Shown here: in pieces, positions 9,660 through 18,214 of the stretch | Position numbering within the stretch: the first letter of the stretch is position 1 | How the letters are laid out: every line of letters starts with the position of its first letter | From: an uncultured Vibrio sp. | Lineage (GTDB): Bacteria; Pseudomonadota; Gammaproteobacteria; Enterobacterales; Vibrionaceae | DNA length: 64,000 bases | Direction: 5' to 3' | NCBI GenBank assembly: GCA_947504195.1 | Contig: CANNGN010000011.1 | Coordinates: forward strand, 56,670 to 120,669 | Program-made: the position numbers and the translations under genes | The notes under the pieces: model-generated | What the model saw: only the letters and a program-made list of their open reading frames with translations | What the model was told of the DNA's origin: nothing | Database searches by the model: none

Positions 9660-10022
9660 ATGATTCCCTTCCTAAAACCGTAGCACTTAACACTAGAAAC
9701 TTCGGCTTTCCGACGCCGTTCGAGAAACAGGATCGACGTTAAATTTTCCGGCGATGAGTGAAAAAAAACGGGTTGTATTCGATTCCCAACTGCCAATTTT
9801 GTCTCGTGCATCTTCTATTGATAAATTCAATTTCATTATCAACATGAATAGTCATGCATTCACGACTAGAATTATTCACTATAGTTAACGCTTTTCTCGA
9901 CTTTCCGTCAAATGGATTGTCCGCTAAAAACTCATATTAAAGCATTAATTTTGGGCGTGATCATTTCATGGTGTTCAGAAAACAAGAAGGGATTATTGGC
10001 AGTAGTATAGCTTCACGCCTAT
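9660..10022. other. Intergenic region, no gene seen
   Basis: About 360 bp between the HD-GYP gene and the Rhs remnant. I see no open frame with family features and no RNA motif I can name; it should contain the HD-GYP promoter. Confidence 0.4.
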
Positions 10023-10308
10023 CCGGATTCCCCCACCGGGTCGCCATTCACATAAGCATAAAGATTAATCCCGCCCTCTGCCTGAAGTGGGATCACGATT
10101 AAACCAACGACTGAAAATGAGGAACGTAGAAGCGATAACCAAAGTAAACCAACCCAGAGGCAAAGTCACTGCGCTTGGTGGAAAAACCGAACGGTTGCAG
10201 TGAGAATTCATCACCACTGGCCGTGCCGTAAAGTGAATACTGATGGCTTTCTACTTTTTGAACACTTTGATTGTAGACAGCATTCTCATGTCGGTATAAA
10301 TACCACAT
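10023..10308 (-). pseudogene. Decayed Rhs-family C-terminal core remnant
   Basis: Minus-strand translation shows a typical Rhs core end in two frames. First comes PFGFSTKRSDFASGLVYFGY followed by RFY.P, which ends in a stop. The next frames then read FNRDP and LQAEGGINLYAYVNGDPVG, the hallmark that precedes the variable toxin tip. At least one frameshift and a stop break it. Rhs proteins are large polymorphic toxins; only this fragment remains, directly upstream of a small membrane protein that could be a relic of its tip or immunity gene. Confidence 0.75.
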
Positions 10309-10317
10309 CCTAATAGG

Positions 10318-10614
10318 TCAACTGTTCTTTTCCAACAATTGACATGTCGCAAATCCACACCCCATACTCATTACCGACACAGCCCCTCCTGGTGGAATAT
10401 TAACCCAACGATGAATAAAAGCTATCAAAGCCAAACCACCAATAACTAGAAGAATTTGAAGTAATACATTGGTTATCGCTTTCATAACATTTACTCGTTG
10501 AGGTTGCCATCCATCTCTTGGACTAAAAAAATACTTATTCAACTCATTACAACCATAAAGACCAAGTCCCACTAAATATGCAATAAATATAGAAATTATT
10601 GTATCTGAAAGCAT
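10318..10614 (-). CDS. Small membrane protein of unknown function
   Basis: 98 residues from the ATG at 10612-10614, which has a strong GGTGGGGG ribosome-binding site a few bases upstream. A longer frame to 10671 would start at TTG and run through a terminator hairpin, so it is less likely. Two or three hydrophobic segments are visible (IISIFIAYLVGLGLYG, VLLQILLVIGGLALIAFI, and a weaker one near the C-terminus). I do not recognise the family. It lies between the Rhs remnant and the left end of the Tn7-like element, so before the insertion it was the neighbour downstream of glmS. An Rhs-associated immunity role is possible but unproven. Confidence 0.55.
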   Translation of the reverse strand: MLSDTIISIFIAYLVGLGLYGCNELNKYFFSPRDGWQPQRVNVMKAITNVLLQILLVIGGLALIAFIHRWVNIPPGGAVSVMSMGCGFATCQLLEKNS

Positions 10615-10634
10615 TAATAGCCCCCACCATGAAT

Positions 10635-10668
10635 ATAAAAAACCTCCGACTAAACTTAGCAGGAGGTT
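10635..10668 (-). terminator. Rho-independent terminator, probably the displaced glmS terminator
   Basis: On the minus strand AACCTCC ... GGAGGTT forms a stem (10662-10668 with 10641-10647), immediately followed by six T residues. No minus-strand gene now ends just before it. Removing the Tn7-like element would bring it to about 50 bp after the glmS stop codon. Confidence 0.75.
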
Positions 10669-10693
10669 CAATCAGACTTAATTATCCGACCAC

Positions 10694-10698
10694 AAATT
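10694..10698. repeat. Target site duplication AAATT, left copy
   Basis: 5-bp direct repeat AAATT immediately outside the TGT terminus of the Tn7-like element; identical to 35050-35054. Five-bp duplications are the rule for Tn7. Confidence 0.9.
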
Positions 10699-10846
10699 TG
10701 TGAGAGAAGAATAAAGTATCATACTAAAAGTACTCTTAATCCCCAGTATACAAGGGGCTTAATCTTAGGATAAAAAATAAAGTATCATACTAAATCCGCT
10801 ATCTCACCTATCAACCTCAAAATTTAAAGTAATAAAGTCTCATACT
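10699..10846. repeat. Tn7-like left end with three TnsB-type boxes
   Basis: Terminal TGTGAGAG followed by three 16-bp boxes: AATAAAGTATCATACT at 10710-10725, the same sequence at 10776-10791, and AATAAAGTCTCATACT at 10831-10846. The wide spacing resembles the left end of Tn7. Confidence 0.92.
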
Positions 10847-10975
10847 TAATACCCAGACATCTAAATCAATGTATTCAATAAACCCCGACTTGCTAGCAAT
10901 AATCTAGAATCGAGATGATTTAATCAACAATAGATGTCATAATTTACTGTATAAAAATCCATGTAAGTAGCAAAG

Positions 10976-11686
10976 ATGACACATCCACGGCCAGAGAAAA
11001 ATAACTTTAAAGAAATAGATGTATCTAACTTAGATGCCATAACATGGTTAAGAACCATAGAATCAAATTCTGTGGATCTTGTAATCACAGATCCTCCATA
11101 CGAGTCTCTCGAAAAGCATAGAAAAATTGGCACGACTACCCGACTCAAGAATAGTAAATCATCCAGCAATCAATGGTTTGATATCTTTCCAAATGAAAGA
11201 TTTGAAGAGTTAGTCTCTGAGATCTACCGGGTAATGAAAAAGAACTGTCATTTTTATTTATTCTGTGACCAAGAAACTATGTTTGTTATCAAACCTATTG
11301 CTGAAAGCATGGGATTTAAATTTTGGAAGCCTATTGTCTGGGACAAAGTGTCTATTGGTATGGGATATCATTATAGAGCGAGATATGAATTCATTCTTTT
11401 TTTCGAGAAGGGGAAACGTAAGCTAAATAACCTATCTATCCCAGATATTCTTGTTGAGAAAAGAGTCTGGAAAGGGTATCCCACAGAGAAACCAGTAAAC
11501 TTAGCCAAAACATTAATAGAACAGAGTTCAAATGAGCAAGACTTGGTAATTGACCCATTTTGTGGTTCAGGGTTTGTTGGTCAAGCCACTGAGTTACTAA
11601 ATCGTAATTTCAGAGGCAATGATTTAAATATTGAAGCAGTAAAATTAACAAAAACTAGGATAAATAATATTAGGCAAACTCTTTAA
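10976..11686 (+). CDS. Orphan DNA methyltransferase, beta-class, adenine-N6 type
   Basis: 236 residues. The catalytic motif DPPY lies at residues 39-42 and the AdoMet-binding motif FCGSG at 195-199, with the likely target-recognition region between; this order marks the beta class of N6-adenine/N4-cytosine methyltransferases, and DPPY favours adenine. The C-terminal TEKPVNLAKTLIEQSS stretch is also typical. No restriction enzyme gene is adjacent, so it is an orphan or serves a neighbouring system. Its 3' end overlaps by 17 bp the convergent end of the winged-helix gene. It is left-end cargo of the Tn7-like element. The target sequence is unknown. Confidence 0.85.
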   Translation: MTHPRPEKNNFKEIDVSNLDAITWLRTIESNSVDLVITDPPYESLEKHRKIGTTTRLKNSKSSSNQWFDIFPNERFEELVSEIYRVMKKNCHFYLFCDQETMFVIKPIAESMGFKFWKPIVWDKVSIGMGYHYRARYEFILFFEKGKRKLNNLSIPDILVEKRVWKGYPTEKPVNLAKTLIEQSSNEQDLVIDPFCGSGFVGQATELLNRNFRGNDLNIEAVKLTKTRINNIRQTL

Positions 11687-12938
11687 ATTTTCGAACCCAG
11701 GATTTTAAAGTCTGTGCTCTGCGACGGCTTGTATTGTCACTTAAGCCGTTGCAGTTTTCGATAAGAAACTCCGCTGCAGAATTCTCATGAATATCAAGTA
11801 TCGAGCTAACATCCTGATTGAGCATCCATATATGCCCGCAATCAGATTCTTCAAACTGTCGCTGAATGATCTTCACCCATTCTTCATCATTTTGTGATGC
11901 CGCAACTTTCAGCCCTAAAGGAGTTAGCGACGAGTAATCATGAATTAAAGATAGTAATTTACATGCATCTCGATAATAACTGACTTGCCTTGGCTTAACA
12001 CCTAACTCTTTAGCAGTAACTACACGGTTCCGATCAACAATGTTTAGATATAATCTAATTCTTTCCAAACTATCAGCTTGAGGAACCATAGTACTATCCA
12101 AATAGGAACCCAGCTTATCATTAATATCAGGAAGGAGTTCTTCTACATAATTTGGCTCTAGGCCTAATATCGTTTGAGTGGAATCTTCGTCGATTAACTG
12201 AATTTCTATATCATTAGAACCAATCAAATCAAACAGTTTTCGAACTATCCTTAAATCAATTTCTTGAGCTTCTAAACTCGATAAAAAATCTTCATGCGAA
12301 GATACTTTAGACAACAGTTCATAACCTTTTGACCTAAAGTTAATTTCGTCTTTTGTTGCTGTTTTAACTCGATAAACAAAAGAACCTTCAACTGCATCCC
12401 TTGGATAAAAAGAAACTGATATCTCATGTTTTTTAAGGTAATGTCGGCAAAACTCACCAAAAACTTCAGATACTTGGTTCAGCGTTTCAGAAATAATGTC
12501 TTTATTTGATTTCTTTGCAATTCTAATTCGATGAGAATGTTTTCTTCTGCCATCATAGTTAATATTTTCTCTAATAAAAACATTATATTTTGGCATTTTA
12601 TATGGCAGTTTTTTGGCTACCGCAAACTCTTCAGATACCTCGTTAGTATCTAGATCAATCTTGGTCAAAAGTACTTTTGCTGACACTGATGGCTTGATCA
12701 TATGGACGATTGGTATATCTTTTTGTTCAAGTCGGTTAACTTTTTCTTGAGAAGCAGGCACGATGATCCAACGATCGTGTAGTTCGTCGCAGCCTAAGCT
12801 ATAACAAAAAAATAACTGATCGTATTCATTTAATGCTGTAAAAATAAGGGGCTCGTCATAATAACTATAAACGTTATGATAATATAACGATCCACATCTG
12901 CTGCTCGTTAAAAACAGCAAATCATCTTTAGCACTCAT
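11670..12938 (-). CDS. Uncharacterised protein with DUF6575-like N-terminus and winged-helix C-terminus
   Basis: 422 residues from the ATG at 12936-12938, which overlaps the stop of the upstream gene (ATGA), so the two are translationally coupled. A longer frame adds 14 residues within the upstream gene and is less likely. The N-terminal ~80 residues (SLYYHNVYSYYDEPLIFTAL, then DRWIIVPASQEKVNRLE) resemble the DUF6575 family as I remember it. The C-terminal part contains a helix-turn-helix-like segment (VTAKELGVKPRQVSYYRDAC) followed by SSLTPLGLKVA, as in winged-helix modules of some restriction or defence proteins. I see no nuclease or ATPase motif. Function unknown; the location in transposon cargo beside a methyltransferase suggests a defence role. 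Confidence 0.75.
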   Translation of the reverse strand: MSAKDDLLFLTSSRCGSLYYHNVYSYYDEPLIFTALNEYDQLFFCYSLGCDELHDRWIIVPASQEKVNRLEQKDIPIVHMIKPSVSAKVLLTKIDLDTNEVSEEFAVAKKLPYKMPKYNVFIRENINYDGRRKHSHRIRIAKKSNKDIISETLNQVSEVFGEFCRHYLKKHEISVSFYPRDAVEGSFVYRVKTATKDEINFRSKGYELLSKVSSHEDFLSSLEAQEIDLRIVRKLFDLIGSNDIEIQLIDEDSTQTILGLEPNYVEELLPDINDKLGSYLDSTMVPQADSLERIRLYLNIVDRNRVVTAKELGVKPRQVSYYRDACKLLSLIHDYSSLTPLGLKVAASQNDEEWVKIIQRQFEESDCGHIWMLNQDVSSILDIHENSAAEFLIENCNGLSDNTSRRRAQTLKSWVRKFKEFA

Positions 12939-13366
12939 ACTACTTTGAAACCTTTTGGATATACCCCATCGTAAAACCACACCGATACATGATGACTTTT
13001 AAGGGGAAGCTCCCCTTTGCCGTGCTCAGGTTTAACTCGTCCTGCGGCAATCAGTTGGCCTGAAAATCTTTCAGGGCTACCTTCAACTAGATCTTTGATA
13101 CTATCGTGAGTATCAAAGAACGATGTCCCATAGAATCCTGATTTTTTCCTAATATTAGCTCTTCTTGATAAATGACACTGCTTCGGATCTTTATAACTAG
13201 CTAAAAAGTCATCAGCGTCAGGGATATCTTTATACACTAATCTATATAAATTAGCATCTATCTCGACAGCACCGTCGGGCGGTACGAGGATGTCTGCTGG
13301 ATAGTCCTGAGGCCACTTTCTATCATCCATAATATCTAGCCATACTGCATATTGAAGTTTAAGCAT
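12935..13366 (-). CDS. Uncharacterised 143-residue protein, first gene of a two-gene operon
   Basis: 143 residues, charged and soluble, with no membrane segment or recognisable catalytic motif. Visible features are a DILVPPDGAVEIDANLYRLVY stretch near the N-terminus, a GFYGTSFFDT segment in the middle and an HHVSVWFYDGVYPKGF tail. Its stop codon overlaps the start of the next gene (ATGA), so the two products are probably made together and may act together. It begins about 100 bp after the end of tnsE. I do not recognise the family; it could be a small partner or inhibitor of the winged-helix protein. Confidence 0.65.
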   Translation of the reverse strand: MLKLQYAVWLDIMDDRKWPQDYPADILVPPDGAVEIDANLYRLVYKDIPDADDFLASYKDPKQCHLSRRANIRKKSGFYGTSFFDTHDSIKDLVEGSPERFSGQLIAAGRVKPEHGKGELPLKSHHVSVWFYDGVYPKGFKVV

Positions 13367-13472
13367 AGTTTAAACAACACAAGTTGCATACTCAATCGAT
13401 TTGACATAGATATTGTTTTAACAATGAGTTACTTCAAATAACTACAAAAAAATCCAATGAGATGGTGTCTAT

Positions 13473-15074
13473 TTACTGTTGATCTAGCCACCCTGTGAAC
13501 CATCCTGCCCATTTATCAATATCAGCAGGGTCAAGACAACCTTTGTGTTTACATGGAGGATGAGAGATTCCCTTGAAGTTACCGTCTCCACAAATTGACG
13601 AGATGTAATCACGCGGCCAAGCTAGAGACTTCTTAAGTAGCCGGATTTCTAAGGCTGCTATTTGATCAAGTAATGTACTGTTATCTTTTAACTTTAGGAC
13701 CATGGTCGATATCGAATTTTTCGCATCAGATGTATCGACTTCAACAAAATGATACACCTGCCCATGATAAGTAACTTCGACTACAGCCAAACACCTTGGA
13801 TTAGCATCATCCCCCATCATGTGTTTGGTACAACGTGCCAATTTAGGTAATTTTCTAAGCGGATAGCGGTACGTTTGACATCCGTGATTAGTTTCCAAAC
13901 GATCAATAACCTGAGAGAAAATCTCAAATTTACTTGCATACAGATGAGCATCATCACTTTCGTCATTCAAAACATCATAATCAGCACCGGCAATTGTGCC
14001 TGTAACATTATCACCATTCGGAGATAACTTATTGGGAAGTTGTTCATTAGGTTCACTATCATCGGGCTTACCGCTATTAGCCTTCCGAGTTTTATCAGTT
14101 ACTCGATTAGTCTTGAATGGCTTACGAAATGACAAGCCAACTGATTCTGTATCTAAAACAACACGTGCTTTATCAGAGTCAGCCTCTTCCTCATCATCAA
14201 GTTCGTGCTCTTCTGGACGTTTAGGTCTACCTGAATTAGCTCCGCCACCTTGACCTGTTACCTGCCTTTTGAAATCAGGGTGATAAAAATCTAGTTCATC
14301 AGGCATACTCGATGGCAAGTCTTCCACTCTTCTAATTTCCCAGGCAAAAAAGCTGTTACTGCTCCAATCGTGCCACCCTGACACATCTAGTTTTGTTCTA
14401 TTTAAGCAAGGAGGTGTAAAAGAGAAATCCCAAAATTTATACTGCCCACTGGATGTATGCTCTCTCATCATTGTCTGGTGAATACTTTCAAATGAAGTTC
14501 GAGCCTCAGGGTCCATCAATATCCAACTTAAGAATCGTCGTGAACGTTCATCATTAAAAGCGGCAATCGGATAGCTAGAATTTGGCATCACATCAATCTG
14601 CCAATGCCCGTTTATATTGGTGATATTGAAGTCTGATGACAGCTTTCCGTGTTCCAAACAGATTCTGGACATATAGTTATCATGCAGAAAAAGAACACGT
14701 GCTAATTCAAGCTGAGGTAGGAAAACAGTTGGACCATCAGGCACATCAAATTCAAAGCACCACTGTTCAGAATTGTGCCCATTCCCCATTGAACGAAAAG
14801 CAAGGCAGTCCCTTAAACGCTTTTTGCCCCACAGCTGAGCATTCATAATGGTAAAAGTTAACTGTCTTCCTTTTAACTGATTAGACTGATTGGCACTTAA
14901 TGATTTGTAACGTCGAATCAATGGAACACCAGCAATGGGTATTGATGGACGATCAAGCTTTTTTGAAAAGCTGACGTTAATTCCCCAAAACACGTTGCAA
15001 TTTTTCTTAAACAGCGAACCAATACCCAACACTAACGCATCTTCTGGGATGTGCTTAAATCTGTACTCGCCCAT
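13473..15074 (-). CDS. tnsE: TnsE-like transposition protein (targets replicating DNA)
   Basis: 533 residues from the ATG at 15072-15074, which has a GGAAGG ribosome-binding site; Tn7 TnsE is 538. A longer frame adds 10 residues. The N-terminal MGEYRFKHI...LGIGSLF matches the Tn7 TnsE start in style, PQLELARVLFL and PNSSYPIAAF resemble conserved TnsE segments, and the C-terminal half contains LKKSLAWPRDYISS and ISHPPCKHKG, close to the corresponding conserved end of TnsE. A low-complexity acidic linker (about 285-370) separates the halves, as in Tn7. TnsE directs transposition to lagging-strand DNA, conjugal plasmids included, so this element probably has both target pathways. The gene overlaps tnsD by 43 bp. 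Confidence 0.9.
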   Translation of the reverse strand: MGEYRFKHIPEDALVLGIGSLFKKNCNVFWGINVSFSKKLDRPSIPIAGVPLIRRYKSLSANQSNQLKGRQLTFTIMNAQLWGKKRLRDCLAFRSMGNGHNSEQWCFEFDVPDGPTVFLPQLELARVLFLHDNYMSRICLEHGKLSSDFNITNINGHWQIDVMPNSSYPIAAFNDERSRRFLSWILMDPEARTSFESIHQTMMREHTSSGQYKFWDFSFTPPCLNRTKLDVSGWHDWSSNSFFAWEIRRVEDLPSSMPDELDFYHPDFKRQVTGQGGGANSGRPKRPEEHELDDEEEADSDKARVVLDTESVGLSFRKPFKTNRVTDKTRKANSGKPDDSEPNEQLPNKLSPNGDNVTGTIAGADYDVLNDESDDAHLYASKFEIFSQVIDRLETNHGCQTYRYPLRKLPKLARCTKHMMGDDANPRCLAVVEVTYHGQVYHFVEVDTSDAKNSISTMVLKLKDNSTLLDQIAALEIRLLKKSLAWPRDYISSICGDGNFKGISHPPCKHKGCLDPADIDKWAGWFTGWLDQQ

Positions 15075-16576
15075 ATACCTTCCGTTATTCCTGTTAAAAA
15101 ACATCGAGCCAGTGGAGTTAAACGCTCTTCACTCAGCCCCGAGCCTCGCAGTAAACGCCACCGCTCAGCCTGAATATTTTGTAAATAGAGTGAGATGTAC
15201 TGATTTTCCAATCGCCGAATTTGGTATTGAGCAACCGACTCCGAGTACTTGGCAAGAAATTGCTTAGTTAAAGGTAAATACCGAAATTTCCTCTCCGGTA
15301 TCGCCCCAATCTTTAGTTTTGACAGCAAGAAAGTACTCGTCATACGGGGAGAATAATCATCTTGTTCACACTGCTGTCGCAACTGACATAATCGACGAAC
15401 AAGCGAACGATCTCGCTTAGGCCAATCGACCCGCCTATTTTCATACATGATCGGATGCTCATAGCGTCGGTTAATTTTCATCAGCCATTCGTAATCATGT
15501 CGGTACAACCACATGTACAAACCTTGCGAACCATGTAATCGAGCGTATTTGCACCCGCACTCTTTCAACAGCTTCAGCCATTGAATTCTTTTATCTCGAT
15601 TAATCTGCTTCGGCAAAACCACTGAATGGACAATTCTTTGCTTTTTCGGGTAATGCTTTACGTTAGTCAACATGTCAGATGGTGAAATATCTCGGTCTAG
15701 TAAACTGGACTGAATGATTAGGTGCTGCATAAAACTGAAGGATTTTCGGTGCTTTCGTAAAATAGTTCTGACCCAGCCGGTATCTCGCCTCGCCAGTGTG
15801 AGTTGGTTATCCGCCAACCAACCTCTACTCCAAAAGGAATGGATACGTTCCCGAACTTCATCATGTTTTACATTAGCCCCTCGGTTGCAACCGGCTAGCA
15901 CGACCAAATCATGGTAATAGCAGTTCCATTGATGAAAAGTTGGCGATGTTTGTACTTCCACTTGCAGAAGTTGTTCGACAACATGGCTAATGCGTAAAGA
16001 TTCCCTTTTATGATACCGTATTGGTCTGTCATCCAGTGTTGTGTCTGCCGCATAAAATTCATGACGATGTTCGTAATGTGGTTGAATAGAAAATTCACAC
16101 AAAGGGGTTTCGTGTTTTTTGCACCATGTGGCTCCTGGCACTTGCCAGCTACGCATCCAATACCTCTCACCATATTTGCCTAATTGCTCCTCAAAACACT
16201 GAGGACAATATCTGAGTAGCTTCGGCTGCTTAACAATTGAAGCAGCAATTCCGAAAACCAAGTGTATAAGCCCTTTGGATTGATTTACCATCCAGCGCAT
16301 GCCAGCCAGTCTTTTTCTTTCTTCAATAAAAGGCGCGTAAATAGGGAAAAGCGTGTGCTGGTATATCAGTGAAGCCGTCGTAATATTTAAAACCGATGGA
16401 TATTGCCCGGAAATTTGAGCCAGATGACTCGGTAGGTCAACCGTAGCGATAACCTTGCGATCTCCATAAACCTCATCCAATAGCTGCTTAGGCGATATGG
16501 TTCCGCTATGAACCCCTGCCCTGGCAACTAAGCTGTAAATTAACTCATTTGGATAGGGAATAGGGAAACCGAGCAC
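15032..16576 (-). CDS. tnsD: TnsD/TniQ-family target selector for attTn7
   Basis: 514 residues from a GTG start placed directly after the tnsC stop codon; Tn7 TnsD is 508. The TniQ zinc finger is intact: CPQC at 124-127 and C152/H155 in WCKKH, the same residue numbers as the Tn7 TnsD CCCH finger. The N-terminal FPIPYPNELIYSLVARAG is typical of TniQ. TnsD binds the 3' end of glmS and recruits TnsC; the insertion of this element next to glmS is direct evidence that it did so. It sits fourth in the tnsABCDE operon. Confidence 0.95.
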   Translation of the reverse strand: MLGFPIPYPNELIYSLVARAGVHSGTISPKQLLDEVYGDRKVIATVDLPSHLAQISGQYPSVLNITTASLIYQHTLFPIYAPFIEERKRLAGMRWMVNQSKGLIHLVFGIAASIVKQPKLLRYCPQCFEEQLGKYGERYWMRSWQVPGATWCKKHETPLCEFSIQPHYEHRHEFYAADTTLDDRPIRYHKRESLRISHVVEQLLQVEVQTSPTFHQWNCYYHDLVVLAGCNRGANVKHDEVRERIHSFWSRGWLADNQLTLARRDTGWVRTILRKHRKSFSFMQHLIIQSSLLDRDISPSDMLTNVKHYPKKQRIVHSVVLPKQINRDKRIQWLKLLKECGCKYARLHGSQGLYMWLYRHDYEWLMKINRRYEHPIMYENRRVDWPKRDRSLVRRLCQLRQQCEQDDYSPRMTSTFLLSKLKIGAIPERKFRYLPLTKQFLAKYSESVAQYQIRRLENQYISLYLQNIQAERWRLLRGSGLSEERLTPLARCFLTGITEGIWASTDLSTSQKMR

Positions 16577-18214
16577 TCAACTGACCTTTTTCAAATCCAA
16601 AATAAGTTTATTTGCCTTGATCGCACTGTACATATCTTCTTTCTTAGTCAGTTGTGAATACACAAATCGTAAATCGCAAGTTTCAAGGCTTGACCAATCT
16701 ACACGTTTAACTACGGTCGCTTTTGGTTCTTTCGGTTGCTGATCTACAAACTGCTTACTTTCGTCATACCAATCAAGTATGACCGGCATCATCTCGCGCA
16801 ATGTCAACTTAGGCTGTTCGCGGAAAACTTTCTCAACGAGCGGAATAAGTATTTCAGACTGGCAACCGGTTTGTACGAGCAAACTGTAAAGCCGCATTGC
16901 TTGTTCGTTACAACTGAAAGGTAATTCAGGCTCATCTGGGATCTCATTTATTTTTTGGTAAAGGCTAAGCAGTCGCTTGTCGATATCTTCTACTCGTAGA
17001 TCAGAGTATTTAGCTATCAAGGTTGGGTTACCCCGGCGAATAGCATCCAGCATAGGGTGTACCGGTTTAAGTTCATCGTTATAAACTGACCGTAAGACCT
17101 TCACGGTAATTCGTTCGAGCTTAGAGGCAATAGCCCGTAGCTGAGCCAGAACAAATAACTTAACCACGATATCCAATACGCCTTGTGATAACTCATACCA
17201 ACAATCTCTGACTTCATCGGTAAGAACTTCATCACGTCGATTAAGCCACTGGTATTTCCAGAGCTTATTAGTAAAAGCAAGCCATTCACTTTTTGTATTC
17301 GGATTTTCTGGATATTGCGGCATGGGCTGCCAATAAAGAGAACCAATGCCCGTGGTACGTCTTGCTGATTGTAATTCAACCTCAAACAATGGGCGGGCTT
17401 TCGGAGTACCAACTAATATCACCGGAATCCCGACTGTGTTAACAAGTTCGACGAAAAATTCCAACATTTGCTCTCGTCCAACCGCCTTGCGAATTTTCAA
17501 GCGTTGAATTTCATCGATAACCAGAACACCAATAGCGCGTTCATTCGCTACCTGACTCATTAAAGCCAGTAATGTTGGTACCCCAAGACGCCTGCGACCA
17601 TGCGTATTTTCATAATTCGTACCTAACCGCTTATCTACTTCTCGGAAGAAATTCAGACACAAACTTTGCTGTGATCCATTATTTGGGCACTCAATTTTCA
17701 GATAGCTGAGTTGAAAAAAGTTATGTTGTTCGTGATAAACAACCTGAGGGTAGGTGGCAAGAATACGCTCAAGGGTTGAACTTTTACCACTACCGGAACA
17801 TCCGATAAGAGATAAACAAGTTGCTGTCGTTAGCACATTTCTGAATTTATAACTCTGCAAATCACCGGACATCACCCGTTCGTAGCCATTTTGTAAATGC
17901 TTATTCAATGAACCATCCAGTAAATTTCGGCTCACATAACCACGCCGGATCATAATCGATATGCGCTCTTCCAAGAGAACATGCTGGGATAAGGGTTGGA
18001 AAAAATCATCAAGTAAAGCTGCAACCATATGAGCCCGTTGTCGAGGCTTATCCTGAAGATCATTCAAAGAAAAATCGACTTTACCTTCTAATCCTTCTTT
18101 TAGTTGCTTAAGCTCCATGATTGGTGTCAAAGCCTCGATAAATGGGTTTCCTTTATAGGCTGGGTTACCAGTATCTTTATATATGGCGTTAACATATTCA
18201 CTTGGCAAACTCAT
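16577..18214 (-). CDS. tnsC: TnsC AAA+ regulator of transposition
   Basis: 545 residues (Tn7 TnsC: 555). Walker A is GCSGSGKSS at 138-146 and Walker B VLVIDEIQ at 230-237, followed by a sensor-type segment IPVILVGTPKARPLF. TnsC assembles on target DNA marked by TnsD or TnsE, activates the TnsA-TnsB transposase and takes part in target immunity. Its start overlaps the tnsB stop by 4 bp (ATGA), showing translational coupling. Confidence 0.95.
   Translation of the reverse strand: MSLPSEYVNAIYKDTGNPAYKGNPFIEALTPIMELKQLKEGLEGKVDFSLNDLQDKPRQRAHMVAALLDDFFQPLSQHVLLEERISIMIRRGYVSRNLLDGSLNKHLQNGYERVMSGDLQSYKFRNVLTTATCLSLIGCSGSGKSSTLERILATYPQVVYHEQHNFFQLSYLKIECPNNGSQQSLCLNFFREVDKRLGTNYENTHGRRRLGVPTLLALMSQVANERAIGVLVIDEIQRLKIRKAVGREQMLEFFVELVNTVGIPVILVGTPKARPLFEVELQSARRTTGIGSLYWQPMPQYPENPNTKSEWLAFTNKLWKYQWLNRRDEVLTDEVRDCWYELSQGVLDIVVKLFVLAQLRAIASKLERITVKVLRSVYNDELKPVHPMLDAIRRGNPTLIAKYSDLRVEDIDKRLLSLYQKINEIPDEPELPFSCNEQAMRLYSLLVQTGCQSEILIPLVEKVFREQPKLTLREMMPVILDWYDESKQFVDQQPKEPKATVVKRVDWSSLETCDLRFVYSQLTKKEDMYSAIKANKLILDLKKVS

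Noticed and set aside
9660..9760. Possible cyclic di-GMP riboswitch before the HD-GYP gene
   Set aside because: The sequence on the minus strand does not show the conserved GEMM core and tetraloop pattern.
10615..10671. Longer start (TTG at 10671) for the small membrane protein
   Set aside because: It would run through the terminator hairpin and lacks a ribosome-binding site; the ATG at 10614 has a strong one.
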